Shown here one piece after another: positions 33,839-43,092 of a DNA stretch of 64,000 bases. The position numbers and the translations under genes were made by a program. This DNA is from Streptomyces sp. L2. Lineage in GTDB: Bacteria > Actinomycetota > Actinomycetes > Streptomycetales > Streptomycetaceae. Numbering within the stretch: position 1 is the stretch's first letter; every line of letters begins with the position of its first letter. Location of the stretch: positions 5,084,001 through 5,148,000 of the forward strand of contig NZ_QBDT01000001.1 of NCBI RefSeq assembly GCF_004124325.1, in the 5' to 3' direction. Below the pieces are notes generated by a model that did no database searches, had not been told where the DNA came from, and was given only the letters and a program-made list of their open reading frames with translations.

Positions 33839-35487
33839 CGACCACCCAGAACTGCGCCGAGTGCGGCACCCGCGCGGAGCCTGGCCAGTCGTTCTGCGAC
33901 GCCTGCGGTGCCGTACTGAGCTGGGCGGGGGCCTCCGGCGGTTCGGCCGGGCATACGGGGGCTTCCGGCGCCGCGACCGGTGGTACCGCTTCGGGCGCGG
34001 GAGCCACGGTTCCCGCCGCCGCAGGCGACGCCGGCGGCCCCGGCCGGGGCGCTCACGCGCGGACCGACGGGGGTGCGGGTCCCGCCACCCGCGCGGCGTA
34101 CGACGGGCCCGGTGCCGCCGCCGCAGCGGGGTCGGCGGCCGTCCCGGGCTCCGGCTCCGCCGCGCGGTCGGTGCCGCAGCGGACCCCGGGCGTGGGGCCC
34201 GTACCGGGCGCCGCCTCAGGTACGGCGCCTACGGGCTCCGGCCGCCGGGATCCCGCCGCCGATACGGCCGACGCCGGCGGGGCCGGCGGGGCAGACGAGA
34301 CCGGCGGGGCGGGCCGAACGGGCGGGACGGGCTACGCCCCCGACGCGGACCTGCGCGACCGCCCGAACACGGTCCCGGGCGCGGCCCCCCTGGGCGGCCC
34401 GCGCTCGGTCGAGGACACCGCCCCCACGGAACCGATACCGCACGCGGGTCCCGTGCCGGGCTCGGGTCCGGTACCGCACGCAGGGTCGATGCCGGCACCC
34501 GGTCCCGTACCGGACTTCGGCTCGGCACCGGACGCCGAACCGGGTGGCCCGAACCCGCCCCTGGCCGCTCAGGGGGCCGGCGGCGACGACCTGAACGACC
34601 GTGCCCGGCAGTTGCTGGTCCCGGTCCAGGACCCGGAGCCCCGGCCCGCCGCCACCCCGTCCGTCGTCCCCGTACTGCCCGGCCGTCCCACACCCCAGCG
34701 CCCCCAGTCGGTGCGCGCCCCCGGCGAGGAACTCGGCATCGGCGGCGGTGTCGCCTGCCCTTGGTGCGCCACGCCCAACCGGCCCGACCGCCACTACTGC
34801 ACCCGGTGTGCGATGCCGATGGCCGGCGGTTCCGAGCCACCGTCGCCGCGCCCCTGGTGGCGGCGGCTGCTCGACGGACGGCGCGGCGAGACCCCGTGGG
34901 CGGGCGACCGGCCGCGGCTGCGCCGCACCTTCGGGCGGATCCTGAGCTGGGCCGGCTACGCGATCGTCCTGGCCGCACTGATCGTCGCCGCCGTCAATCT
35001 GCCGAAGGGCATCCAGGCGACCAAGGACCACTTCGCCAAGCGCTCCGAGGTCACGCCGGACGCCATCAGCGCGTCCAGGACCTTCCCGGGCCACAAACCG
35101 CTGCTGGTCATCGACAAGAAGAGCAACACGTGGTGGGGGCCGGGCATCACGGGGCCCGGCGAAGGCCAGTGGATCGAGGCGAAGTTCGACCAGCCGACCA
35201 GGCTGCTCGACCTGCTCATCACCCCGGGCGTGTCCGCGCACGCCGACAAGAACACCACGTCGGCGCTCCCGCACCGCGTCAAGGCGACGATCACCCGGGA
35301 CGACGGCACGGTCGTCGACCGGGAGATCACCCTGGACCAGAGTTCGGGCGCGCAACCAGTCCAGTTCCGTGTCGGCGAGGTCACCAAGGTCCGCTTCACC
35401 ATCGAGTCGTCGTTCCTGACGTCGTCGAAGAAGCAGGTCGCCATCGCGGAGATCGAGTTCTTCGGCCCGAGCGGCAACACGTCCTGA
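33835..35487 (+). CDS. cisA: CIS-linked membrane protein: zinc ribbons, disordered linker, TM helix, discoidin-like outer domain
   Basis: A 550-aa protein. N-terminal CAECGTRAEPGQSFCDACG is a zinc ribbon. About 280 residues of Gly/Pro/Ala disorder follow, then a second ribbon CPWCATPNRPDRHYCTRC near 307-325. One TM helix lies near 373-393 (WAGYAIVLAALIVAAVNL). A C-terminal discoidin/NADase-type glycan-binding-like domain (TWWGPGITGPGEGQWIEAKF; VRFTIESSF) should lie outside. Last gene of the operon, ATGA-coupled. The layout and position fit the S. coelicolor CIS membrane protein CisA as I recall it, which is proposed to link cytoplasmic particles to the membrane on firing. Confidence 0.72.
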   Translation: MTTTQNCAECGTRAEPGQSFCDACGAVLSWAGASGGSAGHTGASGAATGGTASGAGATVPAAAGDAGGPGRGAHARTDGGAGPATRAAYDGPGAAAAAGSAAVPGSGSAARSVPQRTPGVGPVPGAASGTAPTGSGRRDPAADTADAGGAGGADETGGAGRTGGTGYAPDADLRDRPNTVPGAAPLGGPRSVEDTAPTEPIPHAGPVPGSGPVPHAGSMPAPGPVPDFGSAPDAEPGGPNPPLAAQGAGGDDLNDRARQLLVPVQDPEPRPAATPSVVPVLPGRPTPQRPQSVRAPGEELGIGGGVACPWCATPNRPDRHYCTRCAMPMAGGSEPPSPRPWWRRLLDGRRGETPWAGDRPRLRRTFGRILSWAGYAIVLAALIVAAVNLPKGIQATKDHFAKRSEVTPDAISASRTFPGHKPLLVIDKKSNTWWGPGITGPGEGQWIEAKFDQPTRLLDLLITPGVSAHADKNTTSALPHRVKATITRDDGTVVDREITLDQSSGAQPVQFRVGEVTKVRFTIESSFLTSSKKQVAIAEIEFFGPSGNTS

Positions 35488-35517
35488 CGGGCCGGAACCG
35501 ATAGCTGAGGGGGTGGG

Positions 35518-37005
35518 TCAGGTCCGCACCCCGCGCGGCAGCGAGGCGTGCCGCTCCAGGAATTCCGAGACGCCGGAGGCCCGTCGGTGCGGCAGGAGCA
35601 CCCGGGCCGTGCCCGCCAGCATCGTCTGGATGCGGGAGGACTGGACCTGGTCCAGGAGCGAGAGGACGCGCAGGGCCGCCGTCGCCGACTCGTCGGGGCG
35701 GCCGTCGCGGGCCAGGTCGTCGGCGAGTTCGGCGGTGTAGAGGGCGATGTTCCGGGTGAAGTGCGGGTTCTGGAGGGCGGTGGCCCGGCGGGCGTGGCGG
35801 GTCGCGCGGCGCCAGTCGCCGAGGGTGGACCAGCACTGCGCCTGCAGTCCCTCCAGTTCGGCCTCCCCGTAGAAGCTCATCCACTCGGGGTCGGCGTCGC
35901 AGTGGCCCCGGTCGAACAGGGCCCGCGCGCGGGCGAGGGCCTGCTCGCAGCCGGTGCGGTCGGCGAGCCCCGCCCAGCCGCCGGCCTCGCGCAGGGCGAG
36001 CAGGGACATCAGGCGGGCGGAGCCCACGGGGCGGCCCACGCGCTGGGCGGCCTGCGCGGCGCGGACCGCCTCCCGGGGCCGGCCGGCGTCCCGGGCGAGG
36101 AACGCGGTGTTGCAGAAGGCGTGCGCCTCCAGCGCCGGGTCGCCGGTGACCCGGGCGGTGGCCAGGGCCTCGGCGTAGTGCGAGCGGGCGTCGTCGAAGC
36201 GGCCCGAGTCGTGGGCCAGCCAGCCGACGGAGATGGCGAGTTCACCGGCGCCCGAGTGCAGCCGCTCCGCGGTCGTCTGCCGGGTCGCGCCGGCGTCCAG
36301 GAGCGCGTAGGCGGCGCGCAGGGGCGCCGCCGCGCGCTGGTACAGGCCGTCCGCGCCGTGCCGGTCGTCGAGCAGCCGGATGCGGCGGACGGCCTCCTCC
36401 AGAGCGGAGGCCTCACCGGTACCGGCGCGCCGCGGGGGCCGGACGGCCGCCGCGGCGTCGGTGGCGAACCCGAGCGGGCCCAGAGTGGCGGCGGCGACGG
36501 TGGCGCCGGTGCCGGACATGAATGCGCGACGCAGCACGTCGCTCTCCTCGTGGTTCAGGTGGTCGTTCTCGTACGGCTCGTGCGGGTCGTACGGCTCGTG
36601 CGGTTCGCCGTACGGCTCGTACGGCTCATACGGCTCGCACGCCCCCCACGTCTCAAGCGGGCCCGGTGACCTCGGCGGGGGCACGACCGGGTCGTCCGGC
36701 GCCGGACGTGCCGCGCGTCCGCGGACGGACGAGCGCGGCGCGAACCCGAGGTCGGTGAGCGTGCGGCCGGGGAACATGTGCAGGAACACCCGTTCGTAGG
36801 CGTAGTTGGGGCAGCGGATCTCACCCGCCTCGACCCTGCCGACGTAGCGCGCGTCGCAGCTGACCCGCTCACCGATCTCGCAGGCGGCGCGCCGTACCAG
36901 CGCGGCGAACTCCGCCGGTGAACGGTGGCCGCGCAACCGCCGGAAGGCGAAGTTGGGCCGGGGTGGCTGGTCGGGCTGTGACGAGGTCTCGGTTGACAGC
37001 GCCAT
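35518..37005 (-). CDS. Helix-turn-helix regulator with TPR-like C-terminal domain
   Basis: A 495-aa protein from ATG 37005 (GAGAGGA upstream), convergent with cisA. The N-terminal part (LRGHRSPAEFAALVRRAACE, then GRVEAGEIRCPNYAYERVFL) resembles an XRE-type DNA-binding region. A linker holds an unusual EPY-rich repeat around residues 125-150. A Tat-like or hydrophobic segment FMSGTGATVAAATLGPLGFA follows near 165. The remaining 300 residues are helical tetratricopeptide-like repeats (HYAEALATARVTGDPALEAHA). This resembles Streptomyces regulators of the NsdA type, which act on development and antibiotic production; that subfamily assignment is tentative. Confidence 0.68.
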   Translation of the reverse strand: MALSTETSSQPDQPPRPNFAFRRLRGHRSPAEFAALVRRAACEIGERVSCDARYVGRVEAGEIRCPNYAYERVFLHMFPGRTLTDLGFAPRSSVRGRAARPAPDDPVVPPPRSPGPLETWGACEPYEPYEPYGEPHEPYDPHEPYENDHLNHEESDVLRRAFMSGTGATVAAATLGPLGFATDAAAAVRPPRRAGTGEASALEEAVRRIRLLDDRHGADGLYQRAAAPLRAAYALLDAGATRQTTAERLHSGAGELAISVGWLAHDSGRFDDARSHYAEALATARVTGDPALEAHAFCNTAFLARDAGRPREAVRAAQAAQRVGRPVGSARLMSLLALREAGGWAGLADRTGCEQALARARALFDRGHCDADPEWMSFYGEAELEGLQAQCWSTLGDWRRATRHARRATALQNPHFTRNIALYTAELADDLARDGRPDESATAALRVLSLLDQVQSSRIQTMLAGTARVLLPHRRASGVSEFLERHASLPRGVRT

Positions 37006-37270
37006 GGCCGGGTCCTCTCGTGCGAACCGTCGAACCATGCCGGAGCCGGGGCGGATTCGGACGAGTTGCCCGCAAGACGCCCTGGTTCCGGCGGGCAAGA
37101 ACGTACCTGCTGTACCGGACCCGCTACGCGGTGTTTGGCTACAAACCGGATATCTCATCCACGATCTGCCATGAACTGCCATCCTTTGCGGCGCACTTCC
37201 GCCGTAGCCGTTGACGCGCTCGCGCGTTGGACTCCATGGACCGCAACAAGGCAGTGTGGTGGAGGCCGGC
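37006..37270. promoter_or_regulatory. Divergent intergenic region, relatively A+T-rich
   Basis: 265 bp between the TPR-like regulator and the next plus-strand gene. A less G+C-rich patch (about 37130-37200, ggctacaaaccggatatctc) is the likely promoter area. No gene seen. Confidence 0.45.
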
Positions 37271-37690
37271 ATGGAGACCAGCCAGAGCAACGATCCTTGT
37301 ATGTCGTTGTCGTGGGCGCGTGGGACGGGGGCGCCCGGCGGCCCGCCGCTGTGCGACCTGGTGACGGTGCCGACCCGGCAGGGTCTCGAGGCGGTCGACA
37401 TCCTGCGCCGCGGCATCGGGGAGACCGTCGGGCCCGTGCTGCACGACGACGGCTGCGACACCCTCGGCTTCCTGGTGCCGGCCGGTACGGCCGCCGGCTG
37501 GGACGTGCCCGGCAGCACCTGCACCAGGACCGACGGGCGCGGACTGCGGCTGGACCCCGAACCCCCGGTCGAGGGCTCCGACTGGCTGCTGCCGCCCGGC
37601 GGCGCCCACCCCGCCACCGACCCCGCGGTGCTGCGCCGGGCCCTCGGCGAGGCGGCCCGCATGATCGAGGCCGCGGACAGCTGCCGCTGA
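37271..37690 (+). CDS. Conserved hypothetical protein, 139 aa
   Basis: An ATG start yields METSQSNDPCMSLSWARGTG. The body (LCDLVTVPTRQGLEAVDILR; GPVLHDDGCDTLGFLVPAGT; RGLRLDPEPPVEGSDWLLPP) resembles small Streptomyces proteins related to prim-pol N-terminal fragments and to regulators of unknown role. No TM or signal sequence. It is divergent from the TPR-like regulator, a pairing that may be functional. Family not certain. Confidence 0.6.
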   Translation: METSQSNDPCMSLSWARGTGAPGGPPLCDLVTVPTRQGLEAVDILRRGIGETVGPVLHDDGCDTLGFLVPAGTAAGWDVPGSTCTRTDGRGLRLDPEPPVEGSDWLLPPGGAHPATDPAVLRRALGEAARMIEAADSCR

Positions 37691-37795
37691 GGTCCGGCAC
37701 GCACGGCCGAGGTCCGGCACGTGTCGTTCACCGCCCCGCTCGTACCGCCGAGGTCCCGCACGGCGCGCCTCCCCGGTGCCTGCGAAAATGGTCCG

Positions 37796-38674
37796 ATGGG
37801 CAGGTCCAGGAACACCCGGCGCGGCGCGGCGGCCGCCGAGGCCGTGGCGGAAGAGGTCGACGGCGGACTCGCGCAACTCATACCCGACCGGGACCGCCCC
37901 CGGGCCTGGACGCTGCTGATCGACGGCGCGCCGCAGTCGCACGTCGACCTCGACGACCCGGCGCACCTGTCCTTCGAGTACCAGCGCCGCCTCGGCCATG
38001 TCATCGACCTCGCCGCCCCGCCCGGCAGACCGCTGCGGGCCCTGCACCTGGGCGGCGGCGCCTTCACCCTCGCCCGGTATGTGGCCGCCACCCGGCCCCG
38101 CTCCACCCAGCAGGTCGTCGAGCGGGACGCGGCCCTCGTCCAGCTGGTCCGCCGCGCCCTTCCGTTGGACCCGGGCGCCCGCATCCGGGTGCGGACGGCC
38201 GACGCCCGCGAGGGCCTGGCCAAGGTGCCGGACGGCTGGGCCGACCTGGTCGTCGCCGACGTCTTCAGCGGCGCCCGGACCCCCGCCCACCTCACCTCCA
38301 CCGAGTTCCTCGACGAGGTCCGCCGGACCCTCGCCCCCGGCGGTCTCTACGCCGCCAACCTCGCCGACGGCCCGCCGCTCGCCCATCTGCGCGGCCAGAT
38401 CGCCACCGCCGCCGCCCGCTTCACCGACCTCGCGCTGATCGCGGACGCGCCCGTACTGCGCGGCAAACGCTTCGGCAACGCGATCCTCGTCGCCGCCGAC
38501 CGGCCCCTCCCGCTCGCCGACCTCACCCGACGGGCCGCCTCCGACCCCCACCCCGGCCGGCTCGAACACGGCAGGCCCCTCATCGACTTCACCGGCGGCG
38601 CGACCCCCGTCACGGACGCCGCGGCCACGGCCTCCCCGGCCCCACCGGCGTCCGTCTTCCGCGACGCGCGGTGA
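37796..38674 (+). CDS. Spermidine synthase-like methyltransferase-fold protein
   Basis: A 292-aa protein from ATG 37796. LHLGGGAFTLARYVAATRP is the nucleotide-binding loop; VERDAALVQLVRRALPL and RVRTADAREGLAKVPDGWAD, followed by VVADVFSG, follow the polyamine synthase fold. Residues usually contacting putrescine are not clearly kept, so the true reaction may not be spermidine synthesis; many actinobacterial homologues are annotated only as fused MFS/spermidine synthase-like. Cytosolic, monocistronic. Confidence 0.75.
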   Translation: MGRSRNTRRGAAAAEAVAEEVDGGLAQLIPDRDRPRAWTLLIDGAPQSHVDLDDPAHLSFEYQRRLGHVIDLAAPPGRPLRALHLGGGAFTLARYVAATRPRSTQQVVERDAALVQLVRRALPLDPGARIRVRTADAREGLAKVPDGWADLVVADVFSGARTPAHLTSTEFLDEVRRTLAPGGLYAANLADGPPLAHLRGQIATAAARFTDLALIADAPVLRGKRFGNAILVAADRPLPLADLTRRAASDPHPGRLEHGRPLIDFTGGATPVTDAAATASPAPPASVFRDAR

Positions 38675-38711
38675 ACGGGATGAGCGCGGTGAACGCGTTG
38701 CCCCGGAGCGG

Positions 38712-39227
38712 TCAGTAGGTGCCCACGTCCACGTGCGGCGGGCCGTCGTGCCAGTCGCAGAAGACCGACACCCGGTCCGCGCCCCGGCTGAACTCCACCC
38801 GGATCCAGGTCTCCGTCTTCCACACCTGCATCGACCAGCCCGTCCCCGGCGTCGCCGAGACGAGGGTGGCGTCCGCCGACGCCAGCGCGAAGACGACATG
38901 GCCGCCGTCGGTGTCGTACGCCTTGACCCGGCCGGACGCCGACGCCGAGGGAGAGGGGGAGTGCGACGGCCGGTGGCTCGGCGGCGCGGACGTGCGCGAG
39001 GTGGGGGAGGGAGCGGGCGAACCGCTGTGCGACGGCGGTGGGGGCGGCGGCGGTGACGAGGGCGCCCCGGAGCGCTGCGCCGACACCTCGGCCGCGGTGA
39101 TGGGCAGGGCGCGCGGCGGGTCGTACGCCGTGCCGGTCATCACCGTGTGGACACCCCACCACGACAGCGTGACCGCCGCGCCCGTCGCGAGCAGCCAGGC
39201 CAGTACGTGAACGAGTCCTCTGCGCAT
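38712..39227 (-). CDS. Membrane-anchored secreted protein, 171 aa
   Basis: MRRGLVHVLAWLLATGAAVTL and then SWWGVHTV is an N-terminal signal or anchor. A Pro/Ser-rich linker (about residues 52-98) follows. A compact C-terminal domain of about 70 residues ends DWHDGPPHVDVGTY. No recognised family. Convergent with the methyltransferase and divergent from the response regulator gene. Probably extracytoplasmic. Confidence 0.6.
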   Translation of the reverse strand: MRRGLVHVLAWLLATGAAVTLSWWGVHTVMTGTAYDPPRALPITAAEVSAQRSGAPSSPPPPPPPSHSGSPAPSPTSRTSAPPSHRPSHSPSPSASASGRVKAYDTDGGHVVFALASADATLVSATPGTGWSMQVWKTETWIRVEFSRGADRVSVFCDWHDGPPHVDVGTY

Positions 39228-39357
39228 CGTCGGGCCATACTGCCCCACCTGTCCCACGGGTGTCCCGCGTCCCGTCGATGAGGGAGAGGTTTTCCACAAC
39301 CGCCGAGTTGTCCACAGGCCCGGATGCGGCTCGCGCGGATGGCGTACGGTGCGGCGC

Positions 39358-40065
39358 ATGGCAAGTGTGCTCGTGGTCGAGGACGACCAGTTCGTACGCT
39401 CGGCGCTCATCCGGCACCTGACCGACGCCTCGCACACCGTGCGCAGCGTCGGTACGGCACTGGAGGCGCTGCGCGAGGTCGCCCATCTCCGTTTCGACGT
39501 CGTCATCCTGGACCTCGGACTGCCCGACCTGGACGGCTCCGAGGCCCTGAAGATGCTGCGCGGCATCACCGACGTGCCGGTCATCATCGCCACCGCGCGC
39601 GACGACGAGTCGGAGGTCGTCCGGCTGCTGAACGCGGGCGCGGACGACTACCTGACCAAGCCGTTCTCCGTCGAGCACCTGTCCGCGCGCATCGCCGCCG
39701 TGCTGCGCCGGGCCCGGTCCGGCGGCGGCGAGGCCCCGCCCTCGCCCGTGCTGCGCGTCGGCGGCCTGACCGTCGACCCGCTGCGCCGGCAGGCCGACCT
39801 GGACGGCGCGCGACTGGACCTGACCCGCCGCGAGTTCGACCTGCTCGCCTTCCTCGCCGGCCGCCCCGGCGTCGTCGTCCCGCGCAAGGAACTCCTCGCC
39901 GAGGTGTGGCAGCAGTCCTACGGCGACGACCAGACCATCGACGTCCATCTGTCCTGGCTGCGCCGCAAGCTGGGGGAGACCGCCGCCCGGCCCCGCTACC
40001 TGCACACCCTCCGGGGTGTCGGGGTGAAGCTGGAGCCGCCCGCACCGGGGGAGCCGCCACGATGA
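39358..40065 (+). CDS. OmpR/PhoB-type response regulator
   Basis: A 235-aa protein from ATG 39358 (an upstream in-frame ATG lacks a ribosome site). The receiver is complete: VLVVEDDQ acid pair, phosphoacceptor in VVILDLGLPDLDG, and Lys in YLTKPF. The C-terminal winged helix has LTRREFDLLAFLAGRPGVVV and DDQTIDVHLSWLRRKLGE. ATGA-coupled with the kinase gene. Confidence 0.95.
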   Translation: MASVLVVEDDQFVRSALIRHLTDASHTVRSVGTALEALREVAHLRFDVVILDLGLPDLDGSEALKMLRGITDVPVIIATARDDESEVVRLLNAGADDYLTKPFSVEHLSARIAAVLRRARSGGGEAPPSPVLRVGGLTVDPLRRQADLDGARLDLTRREFDLLAFLAGRPGVVVPRKELLAEVWQQSYGDDQTIDVHLSWLRRKLGETAARPRYLHTLRGVGVKLEPPAPGEPPR

Positions 40066-41459
40066 GATGGGCCCTGGTCAAGGTCTGCCTGGCGGTCACC
40101 ACGATGGTCGTGGTCGCCTTCGCCGTCCCGCTCGGACTCGTGGTCAAGGAGATGGCCCGCGACCGCGCCTTCTCCAATGCCGAGCGGGAGGCCGCAGCCG
40201 TCGCCCCCGCGCTGTCCATCACCACCGACCGGGACAAACTGGAGCGGGTCGTCGCCTCCGCCGGCGCAGGTTCCGGGATGGCCGTCCACCTGCCCGCCGA
40301 CGGCTCCGGACCGGCCGTCGACATCGGCCGGCAGCGCGCCGCCGGCCGTGACGTGACCGCCGTACGGAACATGGGCCGCGCCTCCACCACCTCGGTCAGC
40401 GGCGGCTTCACCCTGCTGCAGCCGGTCGCGCTCGGCTCCGGCGCGATCGCCGTCGTCGAGGTGTACGTGCCCGAGTCCGAGGTGAGCAACGGCGTCGGCA
40501 CGGCGTGGGCGGTGCTCGCCGCCGTCGGCCTGGCGCTGATCGTCGGCTCGGTCGCCGTCGCCGACCGGCTCGGGGTGCGCATGGTGCGGCCCGCGCGGCG
40601 GCTGGTCGAGGGCGCCCACGAACTGGGGGAGGGCCGGCTCGGGGCCAGGGTCCCGGAGGACGGTCCGACCGAACTCAGACTGGCGGCGGTCGCGTTCAAC
40701 TCCATGGCCGACCAGGTCGTGCAGCTCCTCGCCAACGAGCGGGAACTGGCCGCCGACCTCTCGCACCGGCTGCGCACCCCGCTGACGGTGCTCCGGCTGA
40801 ACGCGGCCTCCCTCGGCGCCGGTCCCGCCGCCGAGCAGACCAGGGCGGCCGTCGCCCAGCTGGAGCGGGAGGTCGACACGATCATCCGGACCGCGCGCGA
40901 CGCCAAGCCGCAGACCGTGGCGGCCGGCGCCGGAGCCGGCTGCGACGCCGCCGAAGTGGTCCGCGAACGCATGAAGTTCTGGTCGGCGCTCGCCGAGGAC
41001 GAGGGCCGCACGTGGCGGGTGGCCGGTGTGGACCGTCCGGTGCGCATACCCGTGGCCCGCGCCGACCTGGCCGCCTCCCTCGACGCCCTGCTCGGCAACG
41101 TGTTCCGGCACACCGCCGAGGGCACCGCCTTCGCCGTCGACGTGCACAACGGCGAGGACGCGGTGATCGTGCTGGTCTCCGACGCGGGCCCCGGCATACC
41201 CGACCCCGAGGCGGCGATGGCCCGCGGGCGCGGATCCGGCAGCGACGGCTCGACCGGCCTCGGCCTGGACATCGTGCGCCGCCTCGCCGAATCCACCGGC
41301 GGGGACGTCCGCATCGGCTCCTCGGTGCTGGGCGGGACCGAGGTGCGGATCTGGTTCCAGCTCGACGGACGGCGCCCGGCGCGCCTCGGACACCGCGTCC
41401 GCAGACGCCGTACGGGCAAACTGGTCTCTACCTTTAACCGCCCCCGATCCCTTCCTTAA
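40062..41459 (+). CDS. Sensor histidine kinase
   Basis: A 465-aa protein. The N-terminal TM (LVKVCLAVTTMVVVAFAVPL), a ~120-residue extracytoplasmic sensor region, a second TM near 145-170 (AWAVLAAVGLALIVGSVAVA), HAMP, H-box DLSHRLRTPLTVLRL, N-box NVFRHTAEGTAFAV and G-box SDAGPGIPDPE/GLGLDIVRRLAE form a full kinase. Its stimulus is unknown. The chitinase gene follows 138 bp later, so control of chitinolysis is conceivable but unproven. Confidence 0.93.
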   Translation: MRWALVKVCLAVTTMVVVAFAVPLGLVVKEMARDRAFSNAEREAAAVAPALSITTDRDKLERVVASAGAGSGMAVHLPADGSGPAVDIGRQRAAGRDVTAVRNMGRASTTSVSGGFTLLQPVALGSGAIAVVEVYVPESEVSNGVGTAWAVLAAVGLALIVGSVAVADRLGVRMVRPARRLVEGAHELGEGRLGARVPEDGPTELRLAAVAFNSMADQVVQLLANERELAADLSHRLRTPLTVLRLNAASLGAGPAAEQTRAAVAQLEREVDTIIRTARDAKPQTVAAGAGAGCDAAEVVRERMKFWSALAEDEGRTWRVAGVDRPVRIPVARADLAASLDALLGNVFRHTAEGTAFAVDVHNGEDAVIVLVSDAGPGIPDPEAAMARGRGSGSDGSTGLGLDIVRRLAESTGGDVRIGSSVLGGTEVRIWFQLDGRRPARLGHRVRRRRTGKLVSTFNRPRSLP

Positions 41460-41597
41460 GCGCACCCTAAGGACGCCAACCGCCGTCCGCATCAAGCCGA
41501 TTGTCCGATTCCGTATCGCTAACGTGCTGCCGCACCCCACAGGGCTGTGACATCCCCTGTTACCCCCCTCCAGTGAGCAGTGAAGGCAGGCACGCGC

Positions 41598-43040
41598 ATG
41601 AGCACGCACCGGCGCAGGATCAGCGGCAGGAACAAGGCGATAGGCGGCGTGGTCGCCGCGGCGGTGGTCGGCGGCGGCGCCCTCCTGCTCACCGGGACCG
41701 CCAACGCGGCCGGGGTGAACGCCGCGTACACGAAGACCAGCAGCTGGTCGACCGGCTACACCGCGCAGTACGTCGTCACCAACAACAGCGGCCAGGCCGA
41801 GAAGGACTGGACGCTGGAGTTCGACCTGCCGGCCGGCACCAAGCTCAGCTCGCTGTGGAACGGCGAGTCGAGCGTCAGCGGCCAGCACGTCACCGTCAAG
41901 CCCGCCACGTGGGACACCGCCGGCCTCGCCCCCGGCAAGTCCGTCACCGTCGGCTTCGTCGTCAGCGGCACCGGCGACCCGGCCCACTGCCTCGTCGACG
42001 ACACCAAGTGCTCCGCGGACGACGGCCCCACCCCCGAACCGAGCGGCCGCCCCACCGACGCCCCGACGCCCACCCCGACCCCCAGCCACAGCGCGACCCC
42101 CACCCCCACGCCCTCCCACAGCACCGGCACGGGGACCGGCACCACCTCCTCGGCCGGCTTCTCCCCCTACGTCGACACCTCCCTCTACCCGGCGTTCGAC
42201 CTGCTCGGCTCCGCCGACGCCACCGGCGTGAAGAACTACAACCTCGCCTTCATCACCGACGGCGGCGGCTGCACCCCCAAGTGGGGCGGCGTGACCGACC
42301 TGAACAGCGACGGCGTGGCCTCCCAGATCGGCGCCCTGCGCGCCAAGGGCGGTGACGTCCGCGTCTCCTTCGGCGGTGCCTCCGGCTCCGAACTGGGCAC
42401 CACCTGCTCCTCCGCCGACCAGCTCGCCGCGGCCTACGGCAAGGTCATCGACGCCTACAAGCTGACCAAGGTCGACTTCGACATCGAGGGCGGCGCGCTG
42501 CCCAACACCGCCGCCAACACGCGCCGCGCCCAGGCCATCGCCAAGCTCCAGGCGCAGCACCCCGGCCTGGACGTCTCTTTCACCCTCCCCGTGATGCCCC
42601 AGGGCCTCACCCAGGACGGCGTCAACCTGCTGTCCAACGCCAAGGCGAACGGTGTGAAGACGAGCGCCGTCAACATCATGGCCATGGACTACGGCGCCTC
42701 CTTCAACGGCGACATGGGCGACTACGCCATCCAGGCCGCCACCGCCACCCAGGCCCAGGTCAAGAGCGTGCTCGGGCTGTCCGACAGCGCCGCCTGGAAG
42801 GCGGTCGCGGTCACCCCGATGATCGGCGTCAACGACGTCTCCGCCGAGGTCTTCAAGGTCGACGACGCCACCCAGCTGGTGAACTTCGCCAAGTCCAAGG
42901 GCCTCGGCTGGCTGGCCATGTGGTCCGCGACCCGCGACAAGGCCTGCGCCGGCGGCACCAAGCCCACCGCCGACGCCACGTGCAGCTCCATCAACCAGGA
43001 CAAGTTCGCCTTCTCCAAGGCGTTCGGAGCCTTCAACTGA
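41598..43040 (+). CDS. Secreted chitinase: CBM2 + GH18
   Basis: A 480-aa protein from ATG 41598 (GAAGGCAG upstream). A Sec-type signal peptide (NKAIGGVVAAAVVGGGALLL...TANA) precedes a CBM2-like chitin/cellulose-binding domain (about 38-130, TKTSSWSTGYTAQYVVTNNS). A Thr/Pro linker repeat (TPTPTPSHS) leads to a GH18 barrel. The catalytic strand reads TKVDFDIEGG: the DxDxE end of the GH18 motif including the acid/base Glu is present, but the first Asp of DxxDxDxE is Thr. Probably acts on chitin outside the cell. No perfect dre (DasR) site is visible upstream. Confidence 0.9.
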   Translation: MSTHRRRISGRNKAIGGVVAAAVVGGGALLLTGTANAAGVNAAYTKTSSWSTGYTAQYVVTNNSGQAEKDWTLEFDLPAGTKLSSLWNGESSVSGQHVTVKPATWDTAGLAPGKSVTVGFVVSGTGDPAHCLVDDTKCSADDGPTPEPSGRPTDAPTPTPTPSHSATPTPTPSHSTGTGTGTTSSAGFSPYVDTSLYPAFDLLGSADATGVKNYNLAFITDGGGCTPKWGGVTDLNSDGVASQIGALRAKGGDVRVSFGGASGSELGTTCSSADQLAAAYGKVIDAYKLTKVDFDIEGGALPNTAANTRRAQAIAKLQAQHPGLDVSFTLPVMPQGLTQDGVNLLSNAKANGVKTSAVNIMAMDYGASFNGDMGDYAIQAATATQAQVKSVLGLSDSAAWKAVAVTPMIGVNDVSAEVFKVDDATQLVNFAKSKGLGWLAMWSATRDKACAGGTKPTADATCSSINQDKFAFSKAFGAFN

Positions 43041-43059
43041 GCTGAAGGACACAGCAGAC

Positions 43060-43092
43060 GGGGCGCGGCACTCCCCTAGGGTGCCGCGCCCC
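43060..43092. terminator. Bidirectional terminator between chitinase and bglC
   Basis: A perfect 12-bp stem GGGGCGCGGCAC/GTGCCGCGCCCC with a 9-base loop lies between two convergent genes and should stop both transcripts. Confidence 0.8.

Noticed and set aside
16544..35487. Contractile tail genes as part of a prophage
   Set aside because: No capsid, terminase, portal, lysis or integrase gene; presence of DUF4255 and AAA ATPase genes is typical of contractile injection systems.
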